Source of the DNA: Deinococcus sp. Marseille-Q6407
GTDB lineage: Bacteria; Deinococcota; Deinococci; Deinococcales; Deinococcaceae
Reading direction: 5' to 3'
DNA length: 64,000 nt
Assembly: GCF_946848805.1 (NCBI RefSeq)
Contig: NZ_CAMPFU010000001.1
Coordinates: 336,001-400,000 of the forward strand
In this document: piece after piece, positions 47,494-63,446 of the stretch
Layout: each line of letters begins with the position of its first letter
How positions within the stretch are numbered: the first letter of the stretch is position 1
Made by a program: the position numbers and the translations under genes
The notes under the pieces: generated by a model
Database searches by the model: none
What the model was told of the DNA's origin: nothing
The model's input: only the letters and a program-made list of their open reading frames with translations

Positions 47494-48972
47494 ATGACCT
47501 CCAGTGATGCCGCCCCACCGAACGCTGTGCCAGAAAATGCTCTGCCGCCGGCACCGCTGCCGCTGTCCAGTCTCAGCCTGCCGGTCACCGTACCGCTGGC
47601 CGGCGTGCGCGAGGCACTCAATGCCCGCATTCCGCGTGAATTTGCCCGTATAGACAGGGAGCAGCGGGTACTGGGCGGACGGGCTGGCATCCGGATCTAC
47701 GGCGTGGTGGCCCGGCAGGGCGATATTCAGGTGGTGCCGGCCAGTGAGGGAGGCAGCGGCGATGCCTTGGAGCTGGAAGTGCCGCTGCAGGCCACTTTCT
47801 CGGTGCGCCCTGAACTGCCGGGCAGCGGCGCCGGCTGGGCCGACCGCCTGTCCAGTTCGCTGACCCGTGACCTCAGCGGGGCGGCCACGGTGCGGCTCCG
47901 GCTCCGGCCTTATCTGCGCTCCGACTGGGAAGCCGGCGCCGAGGTCAGCGGCGAACTGCGCTGGACCGAGCCTCTATCGGCTGAACTGCTGCCGGGAACC
48001 CGCCTGAGCGTGGCGGCGCTGGCCGAAAGTGCAGTGCGGTCACAGCTGACACGGGTCACGCAAGAGGTGGCCCACGCCGTGAGCGAGGCCGCCGGACTGC
48101 GTGAGCGGGCCGAGACGGTCTGGACGCAGCTGCAGCAGCCCTGGCCTTTGCCGTTGCCTGCCGGCAACGCGGAAGTGGATGCGCTGGGGCCTGCCTACGC
48201 ACAGGCGATGCCGCAGACGCTGGGGGTGGCCGGGCTGGGGCTGCGCGGCGACGCCCTGCAGCTGACCCTGCAAGCCGAAGGCTACCTGCGCGCCGAACTG
48301 GGCCAGCCGCCGCGGGCACCGGCGGGCCGCGCACTGCTGCCGGAGCTGCGGGTGACAGCACAGGCCGGCGGTCCCGGCGAGCTGCACCTGCGGGCGCCGG
48401 TGCTGCTGCCGTTTGTGGCGCTGGCCCGGCTGGTCACTGCGGCGGCGCAGCGTGAGCTGGCGGAACTGCCGCTGCCCGGCTGGGCACCCCGCCTGCAGCT
48501 GGAAGGGCTGGACGTGGCCGGCTCGCCACAGGAGCAGCGCCTGGACCTGACGGCGCGGCTGACCCTGAGTGGTCTGGGCCGGCCGCGCCGCATCACTGCC
48601 TGGGTGGGCGGGCGGCCCTGGCTACGGCCCGGCGGCCGGGTCGTCACCCTGGAAAATGTGCAGGTGCAGCTGGACGCCGAGCTGCCCGGGCAGCGGTGGC
48701 TCGCCCCGTTCCTGTCGGAGCGCCTGAGTGCAGCCCTGGCCCGCATTGCCCGCTTCGACCTAGCGCCGCAGCTGACGGCGCTGGAACAGAGCGCCGCAGC
48801 GGGGCTGCCAGCCACCCTCCGGCCGGGGCTGAGCCTGCGCGCCGAGCCTGGCGGCTTTCAGCTGGACGACCTGCGGGTCACCCGGCAGGGCCTGGAAATC
48901 ACAGCCGCCGCCGACGCTGCTGCGCTGAACCTGCAGGTGGACGCGGCCGCGCTGATAGACCAGCTGGGCTAG
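47494..48972 (+). CDS. DUF4403-like protein, probable envelope beta-rich protein
   Basis: The 492-residue protein has two repeats of a long beta-rich unit, beginning SSLSLPVTVPLAGVREALNARIPREF near residue 26 (split here) and recurring near residue 245-300 with LPELRVTAQAGG and ELHLRAPVLLPFVALA. The pattern resembles DUF4403, whose members look like lipid-binding shells; this assignment is tentative. No signal peptide is evident: the first 25 residues are Pro/Ala-rich. It follows the LptF/G-like pair by 62 bp on the same strand and may act with them. Start 47494 was chosen; a GTG at 47482 is an alternative. Confidence 0.55.
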   Translation: MTSSDAAPPNAVPENALPPAPLPLSSLSLPVTVPLAGVREALNARIPREFARIDREQRVLGGRAGIRIYGVVARQGDIQVVPASEGGSGDALELEVPLQATFSVRPELPGSGAGWADRLSSSLTRDLSGAATVRLRLRPYLRSDWEAGAEVSGELRWTEPLSAELLPGTRLSVAALAESAVRSQLTRVTQEVAHAVSEAAGLRERAETVWTQLQQPWPLPLPAGNAEVDALGPAYAQAMPQTLGVAGLGLRGDALQLTLQAEGYLRAELGQPPRAPAGRALLPELRVTAQAGGPGELHLRAPVLLPFVALARLVTAAAQRELAELPLPGWAPRLQLEGLDVAGSPQEQRLDLTARLTLSGLGRPRRITAWVGGRPWLRPGGRVVTLENVQVQLDAELPGQRWLAPFLSERLSAALARIARFDLAPQLTALEQSAAAGLPATLRPGLSLRAEPGGFQLDDLRVTRQGLEITAAADAAALNLQVDAAALIDQLG

Positions 48973-49027
48973 ACCAGCAGAGCTGGGTGAGGGCTAAGCG
49001 CCCGCACTACTCGGTCTTGCTGGTCTA

Positions 49028-49576
49028 TCAGTCCTGCCGGGCCGCGGCGCTCCGTTCCAGCAGTTCGCGGTGGCTGTGCAGGTGCGCGGCCACCATTCGC
49101 AGCCAGTCGAGGGCGTCCAACTCACCGAAAAAGGGGTGCCAGGCCGTGCGCCCCGGCGTTTCATGGATGCCGGCGGCCACCGTTTCCAGCGCGGCGCGGT
49201 GCCCGCTCCAGACTTCTTCCCAGCTCTGCCAGGGCAGACCAGCGGCGCTCGGCAGGCTTTCGGGCGGGGCCTGCCGCTTACCGTCTTTCAGCACGTTCAG
49301 CACGCCGGGTGTCTGCGGCGTCGGGCGCAGCTCGCGGTCCGAGAGCAGCAGACCCAACAGGCGGGTGATGCCGCTGTTGATTTTCACAACGTGTTCGGCT
49401 TCCTGCGCCGGCGACCACTCGCGGCCCGGCTGCACCGTGGTCCAGTCGTGTTCGCGGGTACGCAGCTCGGCCTCGAAGGCGTCCAGCTGGGCACTCAGGG
49501 CAGCCTGGACTTGTGTGGGAGTCTGGCCGAAGTGGCGCAGCACGGCAGGATCTTGTAGGGGTTGGGGTGCAGTCAT
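49028..49576 (-). CDS. DinB-family protein (DinB_2 type)
   Basis: The 182-residue protein fits the four-helix DinB/DUF664 pattern: WTTVQPGREWSPAQEAEHVVKINSGITRLLG near residue 45-75 with the first His in EAEHVV, and the second site in LRMVAAHLHSHRELLERS near 163-170. It would bind one metal. This is the second DinB-fold gene in the window; Deinococcus genomes carry many. It is convergent with the DUF4403-like gene and 15 bp downstream of an exported protein gene on the same strand. Confidence 0.75.
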   Translation of the reverse strand: MTAPQPLQDPAVLRHFGQTPTQVQAALSAQLDAFEAELRTREHDWTTVQPGREWSPAQEAEHVVKINSGITRLLGLLLSDRELRPTPQTPGVLNVLKDGKRQAPPESLPSAAGLPWQSWEEVWSGHRAALETVAAGIHETPGRTAWHPFFGELDALDWLRMVAAHLHSHRELLERSAAARQD

Positions 49577-49590
49577 GCCGGCAGTCTAAT

Positions 49591-50148
49591 TCACGCTTGC
49601 TGCCAGCCGGCCCACACCCCCACCTGACTGTTGATGCCGCAGCGGGCCCTGTACGGCAGCCCGCCCGGTGTGGTCCAGTGCGAGAGCGGCGCGGCAGGCC
49701 CGTAGACTTCCGGGTCGTTCAGGGCCACCCCAGCTTGCTCGCAGGCCGCAATCTTCTCGGCGCTGAAGCGGCGGCCGGTCACTGCACTCAGGAACTCGGC
49801 GGCCAGCGGGTAATGGGCCGGATTCATGGCGGTGGTGCCGTTCTTCTGGGGCTGGCCTTTTGTCAGCAGCCGAGCAGTGCTGATCCAGCCTTGCGGGCGC
49901 ACCTCCACCTGCATCTGGCTGCCGTCCCCAAGGCGGTAGGTGCGCTGTGTGCCGTCATGCCAGCCCATCGTTCCCTCGCCGTTCTGGCGCACCGTGACCA
50001 ATCTGCAGCCGTGGGTGCGGCAGAAGGTGGTCTGGGCCGGGTCCACCTTTTGTCCCAGCCAGCTGGTGGGTGCAGCCGCTCCCGGAGCAGCCTGAGCAGA
50101 AGCGAAACCAAGAGCCAACAATGTGGCAACAGGTAAAAATGTTTTCAT
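49591..50148 (-). CDS. Exported protein of unknown function
   Basis: The 185-residue protein has a signal peptide (MKTFLPVATLLALGFASAQA). The mature part has four cysteines (TTFCRTHGCRLV, AACEQAG, RARCGINS), the first two close together, which could form disulfides outside the cell in line with the DsbA/DsbB genes nearby. The C-terminal half has SAVTGRRFSAEKIAACEQAG and ends GVWAGWQQA. No family was recognised. It points at the DinB gene 15 bp away, so the two may be co-transcribed. Confidence 0.65.
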   Translation of the reverse strand: MKTFLPVATLLALGFASAQAAPGAAAPTSWLGQKVDPAQTTFCRTHGCRLVTVRQNGEGTMGWHDGTQRTYRLGDGSQMQVEVRPQGWISTARLLTKGQPQKNGTTAMNPAHYPLAAEFLSAVTGRRFSAEKIAACEQAGVALNDPEVYGPAAPLSHWTTPGGLPYRARCGINSQVGVWAGWQQA

Positions 50149-50212
50149 GACTACATTCTGGGGGGGTCCTGACGGGAATCTGAAAGAGCCTTTACTTTTC
50201 CGTCATCCTTTC

Positions 50213-51484
50213 TCAGCGCCGGGGCTTGCCGATCACCGCGCGGCCACCCATATAAGGCTGCAGCGCCGCCGGAATCCTCACCGTGCCGTCGGCCTGCTGG
50301 TGGTTTTCCAGGAAAGGCACCAGAATACGCGGGCTGGCGATGCCGGTGTTGTTGAGGGTATGCGCGAACTGAGGCTTGCCACCTTCACCCTTGAAGCGCA
50401 GGCCGGTGCGGCGGGCCTGCCAGTCGGTCAGGTACGAGCAGGAGTGGGTTTCGCGGTATTTTTCCTCGCTGGGCACCCAGGTTTCGATGTCCATCATCAG
50501 GTGCTTGCCCAGGCCCATGTCGCCGGTGGAATTCTGCACCACCCGGTAGGGCAGCTCCAGCGCCTGAAGAATACCTTCGGCGTTGGCCAGCAGTTTGTCG
50601 AACCAGGCCGGGCCGTCTTCAGGCCGGCAGATCACGTACTGCTCCACCTTACGGAACTCGTGGACCCGGATCAATCCGCGCACGTCGCGCCCGGCGCTGC
50701 CGGCTTCGGAGCGGAAGGCGGCGCTGAAACCGGCGTAAGCCAGCGGCAGGTCGCTTCCCGCCAGGATTTCGCCGGCGTACAGCGAGTTGAGCGGCACTTC
50801 GCTGGTGCCGGCCAGCAGCAGGTCCTCGCCTTCAAGGCGGTAGACCTGATCCTCGCCGCCCGGAAAATGTCCGGTGGCGACCAGGGTTTCCGGGCGCACC
50901 AGCGCCGAGGTGCTGAGCATCTCCAGGCCGCGCTCGGCCAGAAAGTCCAGCGCGAAAGTCAGAATCGCCATCTCCAGCCGTGCCGCTTCACCCTTGAGCA
51001 GGTACGAGCGGCTGCCCGACACCCGGGCCACCCGCTCGGGATCGGCCCAGCCCTGCAGCTCCAGCAGGTCCACATGGTCCAGCGGCTGAAAGTCGAAGGC
51101 CGGCAGCTGGCCTTCGCGGCGCAGTTCTGCGTTTTCCTCGTCGCTGGGGCCCACCGGCGCCGAGGGGTGGGGAATGTTGGGCACCCGCAGCAGCAGGCCG
51201 CGCAGCGCCTCTTCCTGTTCGCGCAGCTTCGGTTCCAGGTCGCTGAGCTGCTGGCCCAGGTCCTTACCCTTCTGAATCAGGGCCGGGCGGTCCTCGGCGC
51301 TGGCTTTCGGGACCAGCTTGGCGTTGGCGTTGCGCTCGGCCTGCAGCGCTTCGACCTGCTGGCGTACGTCCAGCACGGCGCGGTCGGCCGCCAGCACCTC
51401 GTCCAGATCGAGCTCGAGGAACTTGTCGGCAATCGCTTTGCGGATAACGTCAGGGTTCTCGCGGATAAAACGGATGTCTTGCAT
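50213..51484 (-). CDS. serS: Seryl-tRNA synthetase
   Basis: The 423-residue class II synthetase has an N-terminal coiled-coil arm (about residues 30-105, VLDVRQQVEALQAERNANAK onward) that grips tRNA-Ser. The catalytic motifs are TSEVPLNSLY near 230, motif 2 FRSEAGSAGRDVRGLIRVHEF (written in part: FRSEAGSAGRD) near 261, and motif 3 GTVRIPAALQPYMGG near the end. The ATG at 51484 is preferred to 51499 because the family starts MQDIRFIREN. A GAGGTG lies 4 nt upstream. Confidence 0.97.
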   Translation of the reverse strand: MQDIRFIRENPDVIRKAIADKFLELDLDEVLAADRAVLDVRQQVEALQAERNANAKLVPKASAEDRPALIQKGKDLGQQLSDLEPKLREQEEALRGLLLRVPNIPHPSAPVGPSDEENAELRREGQLPAFDFQPLDHVDLLELQGWADPERVARVSGSRSYLLKGEAARLEMAILTFALDFLAERGLEMLSTSALVRPETLVATGHFPGGEDQVYRLEGEDLLLAGTSEVPLNSLYAGEILAGSDLPLAYAGFSAAFRSEAGSAGRDVRGLIRVHEFRKVEQYVICRPEDGPAWFDKLLANAEGILQALELPYRVVQNSTGDMGLGKHLMMDIETWVPSEEKYRETHSCSYLTDWQARRTGLRFKGEGGKPQFAHTLNNTGIASPRILVPFLENHQQADGTVRIPAALQPYMGGRAVIGKPRR

Positions 51485-51595
51485 GGGGCACCTCGGCAAA
51501 AGGGAGAAAGAGCAAAAAGAAAATGAATCAGAAAAAAGGCGCGCCCGGCAGCCGGGGCGAGCGCCGGAGCCGTCTCAGTGCCGGCGGCGCACTCG

Positions 51596-51937
51596 TTACT
51601 CGGTGTCGAGGGTGCGCGGCAGCCGCACAAAGCCCTGCTCGCTGGCCGGGGCCAGGGCCAGCACTTCAGCCTGTGACAGGGTCATGCCGGGTTCATCGGC
51701 ACGCAGCTCGCCGGACAGGGGCAGCGGCCGCTGTAGCGGCTCCACGCCCCCAGTGTCTACCGCCTGGAGTTGCTGAAAGTAGCCCAGCAGGTCGTTCAGC
51801 TCTTCTTTGATGGCTTCTTCTTCCTGGGGTTTCAGTTCCAGCCGGGCCAGAAAGGCCAGATGCTGGAGCTGCTCGCTGCTGAGGCGGTCGGCCTGGGCCG
51901 GCTGGGCAGCGGGGGCGGTCGGGTCAGGCGCGGTCAT
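51596..51937 (-). CDS. gatC: Aspartyl/glutamyl-tRNA amidotransferase subunit C
   Basis: GatC stabilises GatA in the GatCAB amidotransferase. The 113-residue protein has the family helix [23 protein letters not shown] (in parts) near residue 19 and the segment [21 protein letters not shown] near 47, with a normal short end. An 18-residue Pro/Ala-rich N-terminus is extra. The ATG lies 7 nt after TATACT and inside the end of dsbB (14-nt overlap), so gatC has its own leaderless promoter inside dsbB. Confidence 0.92.
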   Translation of the reverse strand: MTAPDPTAPAAQPAQADRLSSEQLQHLAFLARLELKPQEEEAIKEELNDLLGYFQQLQAVDTGGVEPLQRPLPLSGELRADEPGMTLSQAEVLALAPASEQGFVRLPRTLDTE

Positions 51938-52442
51938 GCGGCTCAGTATAGGGGGCCCCGGCAGCTTCCTGACCCAGCTGCCCCCGCCCCAGCTCTTCCC
52001 GCCGCTGCGCCGGCCAGGCCAGCAGCAGCAGAATCAGCCCGAAGGCGGTCATGCTCAGCACCGGAATGGTCAGAATGGAATTCAGCGCCGAGGCTCCCTC
52101 CCCAAACAGCTGCGACCACAGCGGCCAGATGGTGGTGCAGGGCTCCTGCCCGGCGTCTATGGAGCAGGCCTTGAGCTGCCCGATCCAGCCCCAGACTTCG
52201 GCGTTCTGCAGCAGGGCCGTCACGATGCCGGCCAGCGCCAGCGGAACGGCATACACCCGGAACCTGAGGTCGTCCCGGAAAGCGGCGATGCCCAGTGTCA
52301 GCGCCAGGGGATACATGGCGGTGCGCTGGTACCAGCACAGCTTGCAGGGCCGGTAGCCCAGCACCTCGCTAAGGTACAGGCTGCCCAGCGCAGCGGCCAG
52401 CGCCACCACCCAGGCCAGATACAGGCGGGTCGAACGGTTCAT
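51924..52442 (-). CDS. dsbB: Disulfide bond formation protein B (DsbB/BdbC-like)
   Basis: DsbB re-oxidises DsbA and passes electrons to quinone. The 172-residue protein has four membrane helices (about residues 6-24, 40-56, 65-82, 120-142). The first redox pair is [10 protein letters not shown] near 32-35 and the second lies in the loop [18 protein letters not shown] near 93-103. The length and missing extension match the BdbC subtype. It is 27 bp downstream of the dsbA gene, forming a natural pair. The end overlaps gatC. Confidence 0.92.
   Translation of the reverse strand: MNRSTRLYLAWVVALAAALGSLYLSEVLGYRPCKLCWYQRTAMYPLALTLGIAAFRDDLRFRVYAVPLALAGIVTALLQNAEVWGWIGQLKACSIDAGQEPCTTIWPLWSQLFGEGASALNSILTIPVLSMTAFGLILLLLAWPAQRREELGRGQLGQEAAGAPYTEPHDRA
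51945..51950 (-). promoter_or_regulatory. -10 box of leaderless gatC promoter, inside dsbB
   Basis: TATACT on the minus strand lies 7 nt before the gatC ATG, within the coding end of dsbB. Confidence 0.55.
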
Positions 52443-52469
52443 GCCCTCAGCAGCCCCTTATCCTGGCCC

Positions 52470-53192
52470 TTATTTCTTCGCCAGCGCGGCGTCAATCGCC
52501 TGCTGCAGCTGCGCGTAGTCGCCGGGATTCTCGACCTTGTCGCCGTTGATAAAGACGCTGGGGGTCCCATTCACGCCGCTGGCCTTGACCTCGGCCTCGT
52601 TGGCGTCCACCCGGGCGGCGGTGGCGTCGCTGTCCAGGCACTCGCCGAACTTGGCCTGGTCAATCGCCGGCACGTTGGCGGCCAGCTCCTTGAGGCGTTC
52701 CTTGGTGGCCCAGACCTTGTTCTCGTCTTCCTGCGCGCGGAACAGGATGGTCTTGTACTGCCGGAAAGCGTCGTTGCCGCCGTGCTCAAAGGCGCACTCG
52801 CCCGCCTGCGCGGCGTACTTGGAATCGTCCTCGGGCAGCTTGGCTATCTCGGCTAGGAAGGGCCAGGTTACCGAGTACACTTTTACCTTGCCCGAGCGGA
52901 CATAATCGTTTTCCACCTTGAGGAAAATGCTGCCTTCAAACTGCTTGCAGGCCGGGCATTTGAAGTCCTCCACCACGATCATCTCGACCGGCGCCGACGC
53001 TTCACCGACCACCGGCTTGTTGCTCAGGTCGAACTGGGCCTTGACAGCTGCGCCGCTGGCCGTATCGGCCTGGGCTTTGGCGTCGTTCTTGCCGCGTCCG
53101 GCGAACAGCGCCAGCGCGATCAAAGCGGCAGCGATCAGGGTGCCGAGGATCAGCGCCGTATTGTTGCTCTTGTTTCCCTGCAGTTTGGTCAT
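52470..53192 (-). CDS. Membrane-anchored DsbA-family thiol oxidoreductase
   Basis: The 240-residue protein starts with a short cytoplasmic part and one membrane helix (ALILGTLIAAALIALALFA, residues 13-31). The thioredoxin-fold domain follows with the active site EDFKCPACKQFEGSIF (CPAC near 75-78), the cis-Pro in VNGTPSVFINGDKV near 210 and the helical insertion of DsbA-like proteins. It introduces disulfides in exported proteins and probably uses the adjacent DsbB. The group is BdbD/DsbG-like; the gene name dsbA is not certain. Confidence 0.88.
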   Translation of the reverse strand: MTKLQGNKSNNTALILGTLIAAALIALALFAGRGKNDAKAQADTASGAAVKAQFDLSNKPVVGEASAPVEMIVVEDFKCPACKQFEGSIFLKVENDYVRSGKVKVYSVTWPFLAEIAKLPEDDSKYAAQAGECAFEHGGNDAFRQYKTILFRAQEDENKVWATKERLKELAANVPAIDQAKFGECLDSDATAARVDANEAEVKASGVNGTPSVFINGDKVENPGDYAQLQQAIDAALAKK

Positions 53193-53288
53193 AGTTAGAG
53201 CCGATTCTACACGGCGGGGGTGAGGCCGCAGACAGAGCCAGCTGCCCCGCCGCCCGCGCCTGCGCTGATTGGGCTGGGTGCCAATAAC

Positions 53289-53313
53289 AAAAAAGCGCTG
53301 CCCGGGTGGGCAG
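53289..53313 (-). terminator. Intrinsic terminator downstream of the 286-residue membrane protein gene
   Basis: On the minus strand CTGCCC-ACCC-GGGCAG is followed by CGCTTTTTT. It ends the uvrA-membrane protein unit before dsbA. Confidence 0.85.
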
Positions 53314-53341
53314 TACTTCTGGGAAATCAGAGGTGACGGGC

Positions 53342-54198
53342 TCAGCGCACGGGCGCCTGATCGGCATGCAGCAGCCGGCGCTCGGCGCGGCGGCCGGTCA
53401 GGTCCACGATCCAGAGGATGACCTGCCGCACCAGGCTGACGCCCAGGCCCATCAGCATCGCCAGCAGGGCGCTGCGCTGCAAATTAGGGTCGGCCACCAG
53501 CAGCAGGTTCTCGTCCAGCAGGTGCCCGAACTGCGCCGCTGCAATGATCGGCAGGGCAAACACCGCCGCTGCGAACGGCAGCACGATCCAGCCACCGGAA
53601 TGCTTGACCACCAGCAGCGCCAGCAGGGCGCCGCCCACCAGCGGCAGCAGCACTTTCCAGGTGTCGTCCGGCTGATTGCCCATCAGCAGGGTCAGCAGGC
53701 CCATAAAGGCGGCGATGTATCCGAACCAGCCGCCGAACTCGTCGGCCAAGATGGCCAGCAGCACCCACAGGAACAGCACGTTGCTCCATTCCCAGCCGCT
53801 GCTCAGCACCGCCAGCAGCGCGGCCAGCGTGACCAGCCCACCGATGACCCGGCCGCCCAGGCCCAGCCAGTTCTGCCGCCGCAGCCGCTCCTGCGGAGAG
53901 AGCTGCGGGCCGGTGCGGCGCGGCTCAACAGGCGCGGCCACCACCTCGTCGGCCTCCCGGCCCAGCGGCCGGCCGGCCGGCTCGGTCATGGGCGCCGCAT
54001 CAACCTCGCTGACTTCTGTAACTTCGGTGACTTGGGGAACGGCGGCCACCACCTGCTCGGCGGGCTGGCCTGCTTTGGCCGTCTGCTCCGGCTCGGCCCA
54101 GGCGGGGCGGGGCTGCCCGGCGCTATTGGTTCCGTCCCCGGCGCGTTCTTCCGGGGCGGCGCCGCTGCGGGGGTCCTGGTGGGGCTGTTCTGGGTGAC

Positions 54199-54202
<4 letters not shown>
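53342..54202 (-). CDS. Membrane protein with disordered N-terminus, coupled to uvrA
   Basis: The 286-residue product has a polar, Pro/Glu/Ala-rich N-terminal third (about 1-115, with [17 protein letters not shown]) that looks disordered, then five to six closely packed hydrophobic segments (about 120-270: [87 protein letters not shown]). No family was recognised. Its ATG overlaps the uvrA stop (ATGA at 54199-54202), so translation is coupled to uvrA; whether it has a repair role is unknown. Confidence 0.7.
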
Positions 54203-57591
<3,389 letters not shown>

Positions 57592-58013
57592 AACGGAACT
57601 CCTTTGGGGTGGGTGGCAGGCCCGGGGGCGGCCGGGGAGGTTTCTGTCTGAAGCGTAGCGGTTGAGCGGGATTTGCTCGGCGGGCTAAACATGCCAGTCT
57701 AACATCTGGCCTGCGCCGGCCGCCGGGCTGGGGGCACACTGCGCCTACACCCACACCTACGCCTACGCCTACGCCGGAGCATGGATAGAGAAGGTCCAGA
57801 GCCGGAGAGGCGAGCGGTCTAAAGCGAAGGGCCGACAGGCTACACTGAGCTGGAGGACCATCTCTTCACTTTCGGGTGCTCAATTTCGCCCCTCTTTGCC
57901 GCTGTCCTGCCGGGCCCACGCCTATGCAGAGGCCTCTGCCGGTGTTCAGCCGCTTTCTCCAGTTTTTAACCACTTTCTCCAGACATCAGAACCATTGCAG
58001 GAAGGAGCCTTAT
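57592..58013. other. Intergenic region between divergent uvrA and rny
   Basis: It holds a leftward TAGACT box near 57699, a five-unit hexamer repeat (57744-57773) and a rightward TACACT near 57841 that could start the rny leader. I see no close match to the TTATGNCATNNNCATAA radiation-response palindrome that precedes uvrA in D. radiodurans. No protein gene is supported. Confidence 0.5.
57744..57773. repeat. Hexanucleotide tandem repeat between uvrA and rny
   Basis: Five units in a row: CCTACA, CCCACA and three copies of CCTACG. The unit number could vary between strains. Confidence 0.75.
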
Positions 58014-59831
<1,818 letters not shown>

Positions 59832-59933
59832 ACTGCTTTTTCGCAGCGCCCCCGGCCGGCGCCTCAGCTTGTTCTGGGGCTTTCCGGCCGGGGGCGCTGA
59901 CTTGTGGCCCCCCTGCCGCTCCCGTCCCAGCCG

Positions 59934-59939
59934 TACAAT
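59934..59939 (+). promoter_or_regulatory. -10 box of leaderless gene at 59947
   Basis: TACAAT lies 7 nt before ATG 59947. It chooses between this ATG and the nearby ATG at 59938. Confidence 0.55.
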
Positions 59940-59946
59940 GCACGGC

Positions 59947-60570
59947 ATGACGCCAGCCCCCACCCGTCCCCGCCCTCCGGCCGCGTTCTGGCGGTTGGCC
60001 CGCCTGCTGGGGGGCCTGGGCATAGGTTTGTCCGTGCTGCTCACGCTGGGCACCTGGGGCCTGACCCTGATCTTCGCGCCGCAGCTGGCCCACTGGCTGG
60101 ATCAGGCCAGCGCCGGTCTGACCAACCTGAACACCGGCCTGGAGCAGCTGACCGCTTCACTGGCCCCGCTGGACCTGCTGGCCCGCCCCGAGACGCTGGA
60201 CGCCGTGCGCACGCTGGGCGACCTGGCCGCGCAGGCCCGCTCGGCGCCCATCATCGGGCTGTTCCTGAGCCAGAACGGCGTGACCGACCAGGCCCTGCAG
60301 GGCCTGCAGACGGTGGCCGGCAACTGGGCGGAGTTGCTGGAACATCGTCCCAGCCTGCCGCAGCTGCGCGCCGAGCAGGCCGAGGTCCAGGGCTGGCTGA
60401 CGCGGGTCCAGCAGGCCCGGCAGTGGCTGACGCCGGCCGTGTGGCTGCTGAATCTGGGTGCCTTGCTGCTGGGGCTGTGGTTCTTGGCGGGGCAGTGGGC
60501 GCTGATGCGGCTGGCCGGCGAGCAGCTGGCCGCACTGACTCAGGAAAAGCAGGCTGAGCAGCCGGCCTAG
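59947..60570 (+). CDS. Membrane protein of unknown function, two TM segments
   Basis: The 207-residue protein has a Pro/Arg-rich start, one membrane helix at about residues 18-42 (LLGGLGIGLSVLLTLGTWGL), a helical extracytoplasmic domain of about 120 residues with heptad-like Leu patterns (LDQASAGLTNLNTGLEQL...), and a second helix at about 165-190 (AVWLLNLGALLLGLWFLAG). Topology would be a loop outside with both ends inside. No family recognised; the layout recalls small sensor or scaffold proteins. The TACAAT box defines the start. Confidence 0.65.
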   Translation: MTPAPTRPRPPAAFWRLARLLGGLGIGLSVLLTLGTWGLTLIFAPQLAHWLDQASAGLTNLNTGLEQLTASLAPLDLLARPETLDAVRTLGDLAAQARSAPIIGLFLSQNGVTDQALQGLQTVAGNWAELLEHRPSLPQLRAEQAEVQGWLTRVQQARQWLTPAVWLLNLGALLLGLWFLAGQWALMRLAGEQLAALTQEKQAEQPA

Positions 60571-60672
60571 AGCTGGGAGCTGGCCCGCAGAGAATCCGTA
60601 GAGAAAGGGCCAAGTGCAAAGGGCCGGGTGCCTCACCATGCGGCGGCAAGCAGCTGTGGCACACTGGGGCGC

Positions 60673-61215
60673 ATGACCCATGCCTCCGAACTTGACCCCC
60701 AGATTCTGGAATTGCTGCAGCGCATGTTCGACCTGGCCCGCGCCGGCGAGGCGGCCGAGGTGCAGGGCTGGCTGGAACAGGGTGTGCCGGTCAACCTGAC
60801 CAACGAAAAGGGCGATACCCTGCTGATGCTGGCCGCTTACAACAGCCAGCCGGAAGTGGTGCGGGTGCTGCTGGAAGCCGGCGCCGACGCGTCGCGTGCC
60901 AACGACCGGGGCCAGACTCCGCTTCAGGCCGCCGCCTTCAAGGGTGAGCTGGACATGGTGCGCCTGATGCTGGACCTGGGCGTGGATGTGGACAGCCCCG
61001 GCCCCGACGGCCGCACCGCCCTGTTCCTGGCCGCCATGTTCGACCGCAGCGAGATGCTGGAACTGCTGCTGAACCGTGGCGCCGACCTGAACGCCCGTGA
61101 CGCCGCCGGCTTCAGCGCCCTGGACGCCGCCCGGCAGATGGGCGCCCAGAACACGGCCGCACGCTTGGCCGAACTGATGGCCGCCGGCACCTCGGCTGCC
61201 GAGCGCCACAGCTGA
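60673..61215 (+). CDS. Ankyrin-repeat protein
   Basis: The 180-residue protein consists of four to five ankyrin repeats from about residue 18: GEAAEVQGWLEQGVPVNLTN, GDTLLMLAAYNSQPEVVRVL, GQTPLQAAAFKGELDMVRLM, GRTALFLAAMFDRSEMLELL and GFSALDAARQMG (each a 33-residue unit opening). No signal peptide or catalytic residues are seen, so it is a protein-binding module, perhaps like the small ankyrin proteins that protect catalase in other bacteria; the partner here is unknown. CACACT lies 7 nt before the ATG. Confidence 0.88.
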   Translation: MTHASELDPQILELLQRMFDLARAGEAAEVQGWLEQGVPVNLTNEKGDTLLMLAAYNSQPEVVRVLLEAGADASRANDRGQTPLQAAAFKGELDMVRLMLDLGVDVDSPGPDGRTALFLAAMFDRSEMLELLLNRGADLNARDAAGFSALDAARQMGAQNTAARLAELMAAGTSAAERHS

Positions 61216-61460
61216 GGCTGCCGGGGGAGAAGGGCGCAGAGGGACCAGGGCTTTCTGGTGTTCCCGGCCTCTCTGCGCCCCGGCGCCCCCGTGCTATCCT
61301 GAAACCCCGTGAGCCTAGCTGCCACGGCTTTTTTTATTCCAGTTTGCCTCTCTTGGGCCATCCTGCCTTTCCAGAGCCGCCCTGAGGCCAGAGAAGCCGT
61401 GTTCGCCGGTATCATCTCCATTTTCTTCTCCCTACCGCTTCTTTCCGGAAGGAGTTCAGC

Positions 61461-63119
<1,659 letters not shown>

Positions 63120-63196
63120 GGTCGGGGTCACGGCTGCTGGCTCCCCTCCACCTTTAGAAGGATGCGGGAGCCGGGGCCGGCCGTTAAGCTAGGAGC

Positions 63197-63421
63197 ATGA
63201 AAAGAGATCCCCTGCCCGAGCGTCCGGCAACCGAATTCCGCCGCGACGAAAGCCGCAAGATGCTGGCCGGCGTGGTGGCCGGATTGCAACGCCGTTACCT
63301 GCCTCAGACCGACTTGACCCTGCTGCGGGTTCTGGTGGTGCTGCTCGGCATCATGACTGGCGCCGCTCCCTTTCTCATGGTGGCTTACGTGCTGCTGTGG
63401 ATTCTGGCTCCGGCAGCCTGA
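63197..63421 (+). CDS. PspC-domain membrane protein
   Basis: The 74-residue protein fits the PspC pattern: FRRDESRKMLAGVVAGLQRRYLPQTDLTLLRVLVVLLGI (in parts: KMLAGVVAGLQRRYL, then LTLLRVLVVLLGIM) and a second hydrophobic stretch ending PFLMVAYVLLWILAP. PspC proteins are small inner-membrane factors of the phage-shock/envelope-stress response. No pspA or pspB is adjacent. TAAGCT and AGGAG both lie before the ATG, so it may be leaderless or use the AGGAG. A strong terminator follows, shared with the convergent gene. Confidence 0.8.
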   Translation: MKRDPLPERPATEFRRDESRKMLAGVVAGLQRRYLPQTDLTLLRVLVVLLGIMTGAAPFLMVAYVLLWILAPAA

Positions 63422-63446
63422 CGCCAGGGGACGCAGACCCAGCAAA

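Noticed and set aside
57744..57773. CRISPR-like repeat
   Set aside because: Units are 6 bp and contiguous with no spacers; it is a microsatellite. No CRISPR array or cas gene occurs in the window.
57592..58013. Radiation/desiccation response motif upstream of uvrA
   Set aside because: No sequence close to TTATGNCATNNNCATAA was found on either strand.
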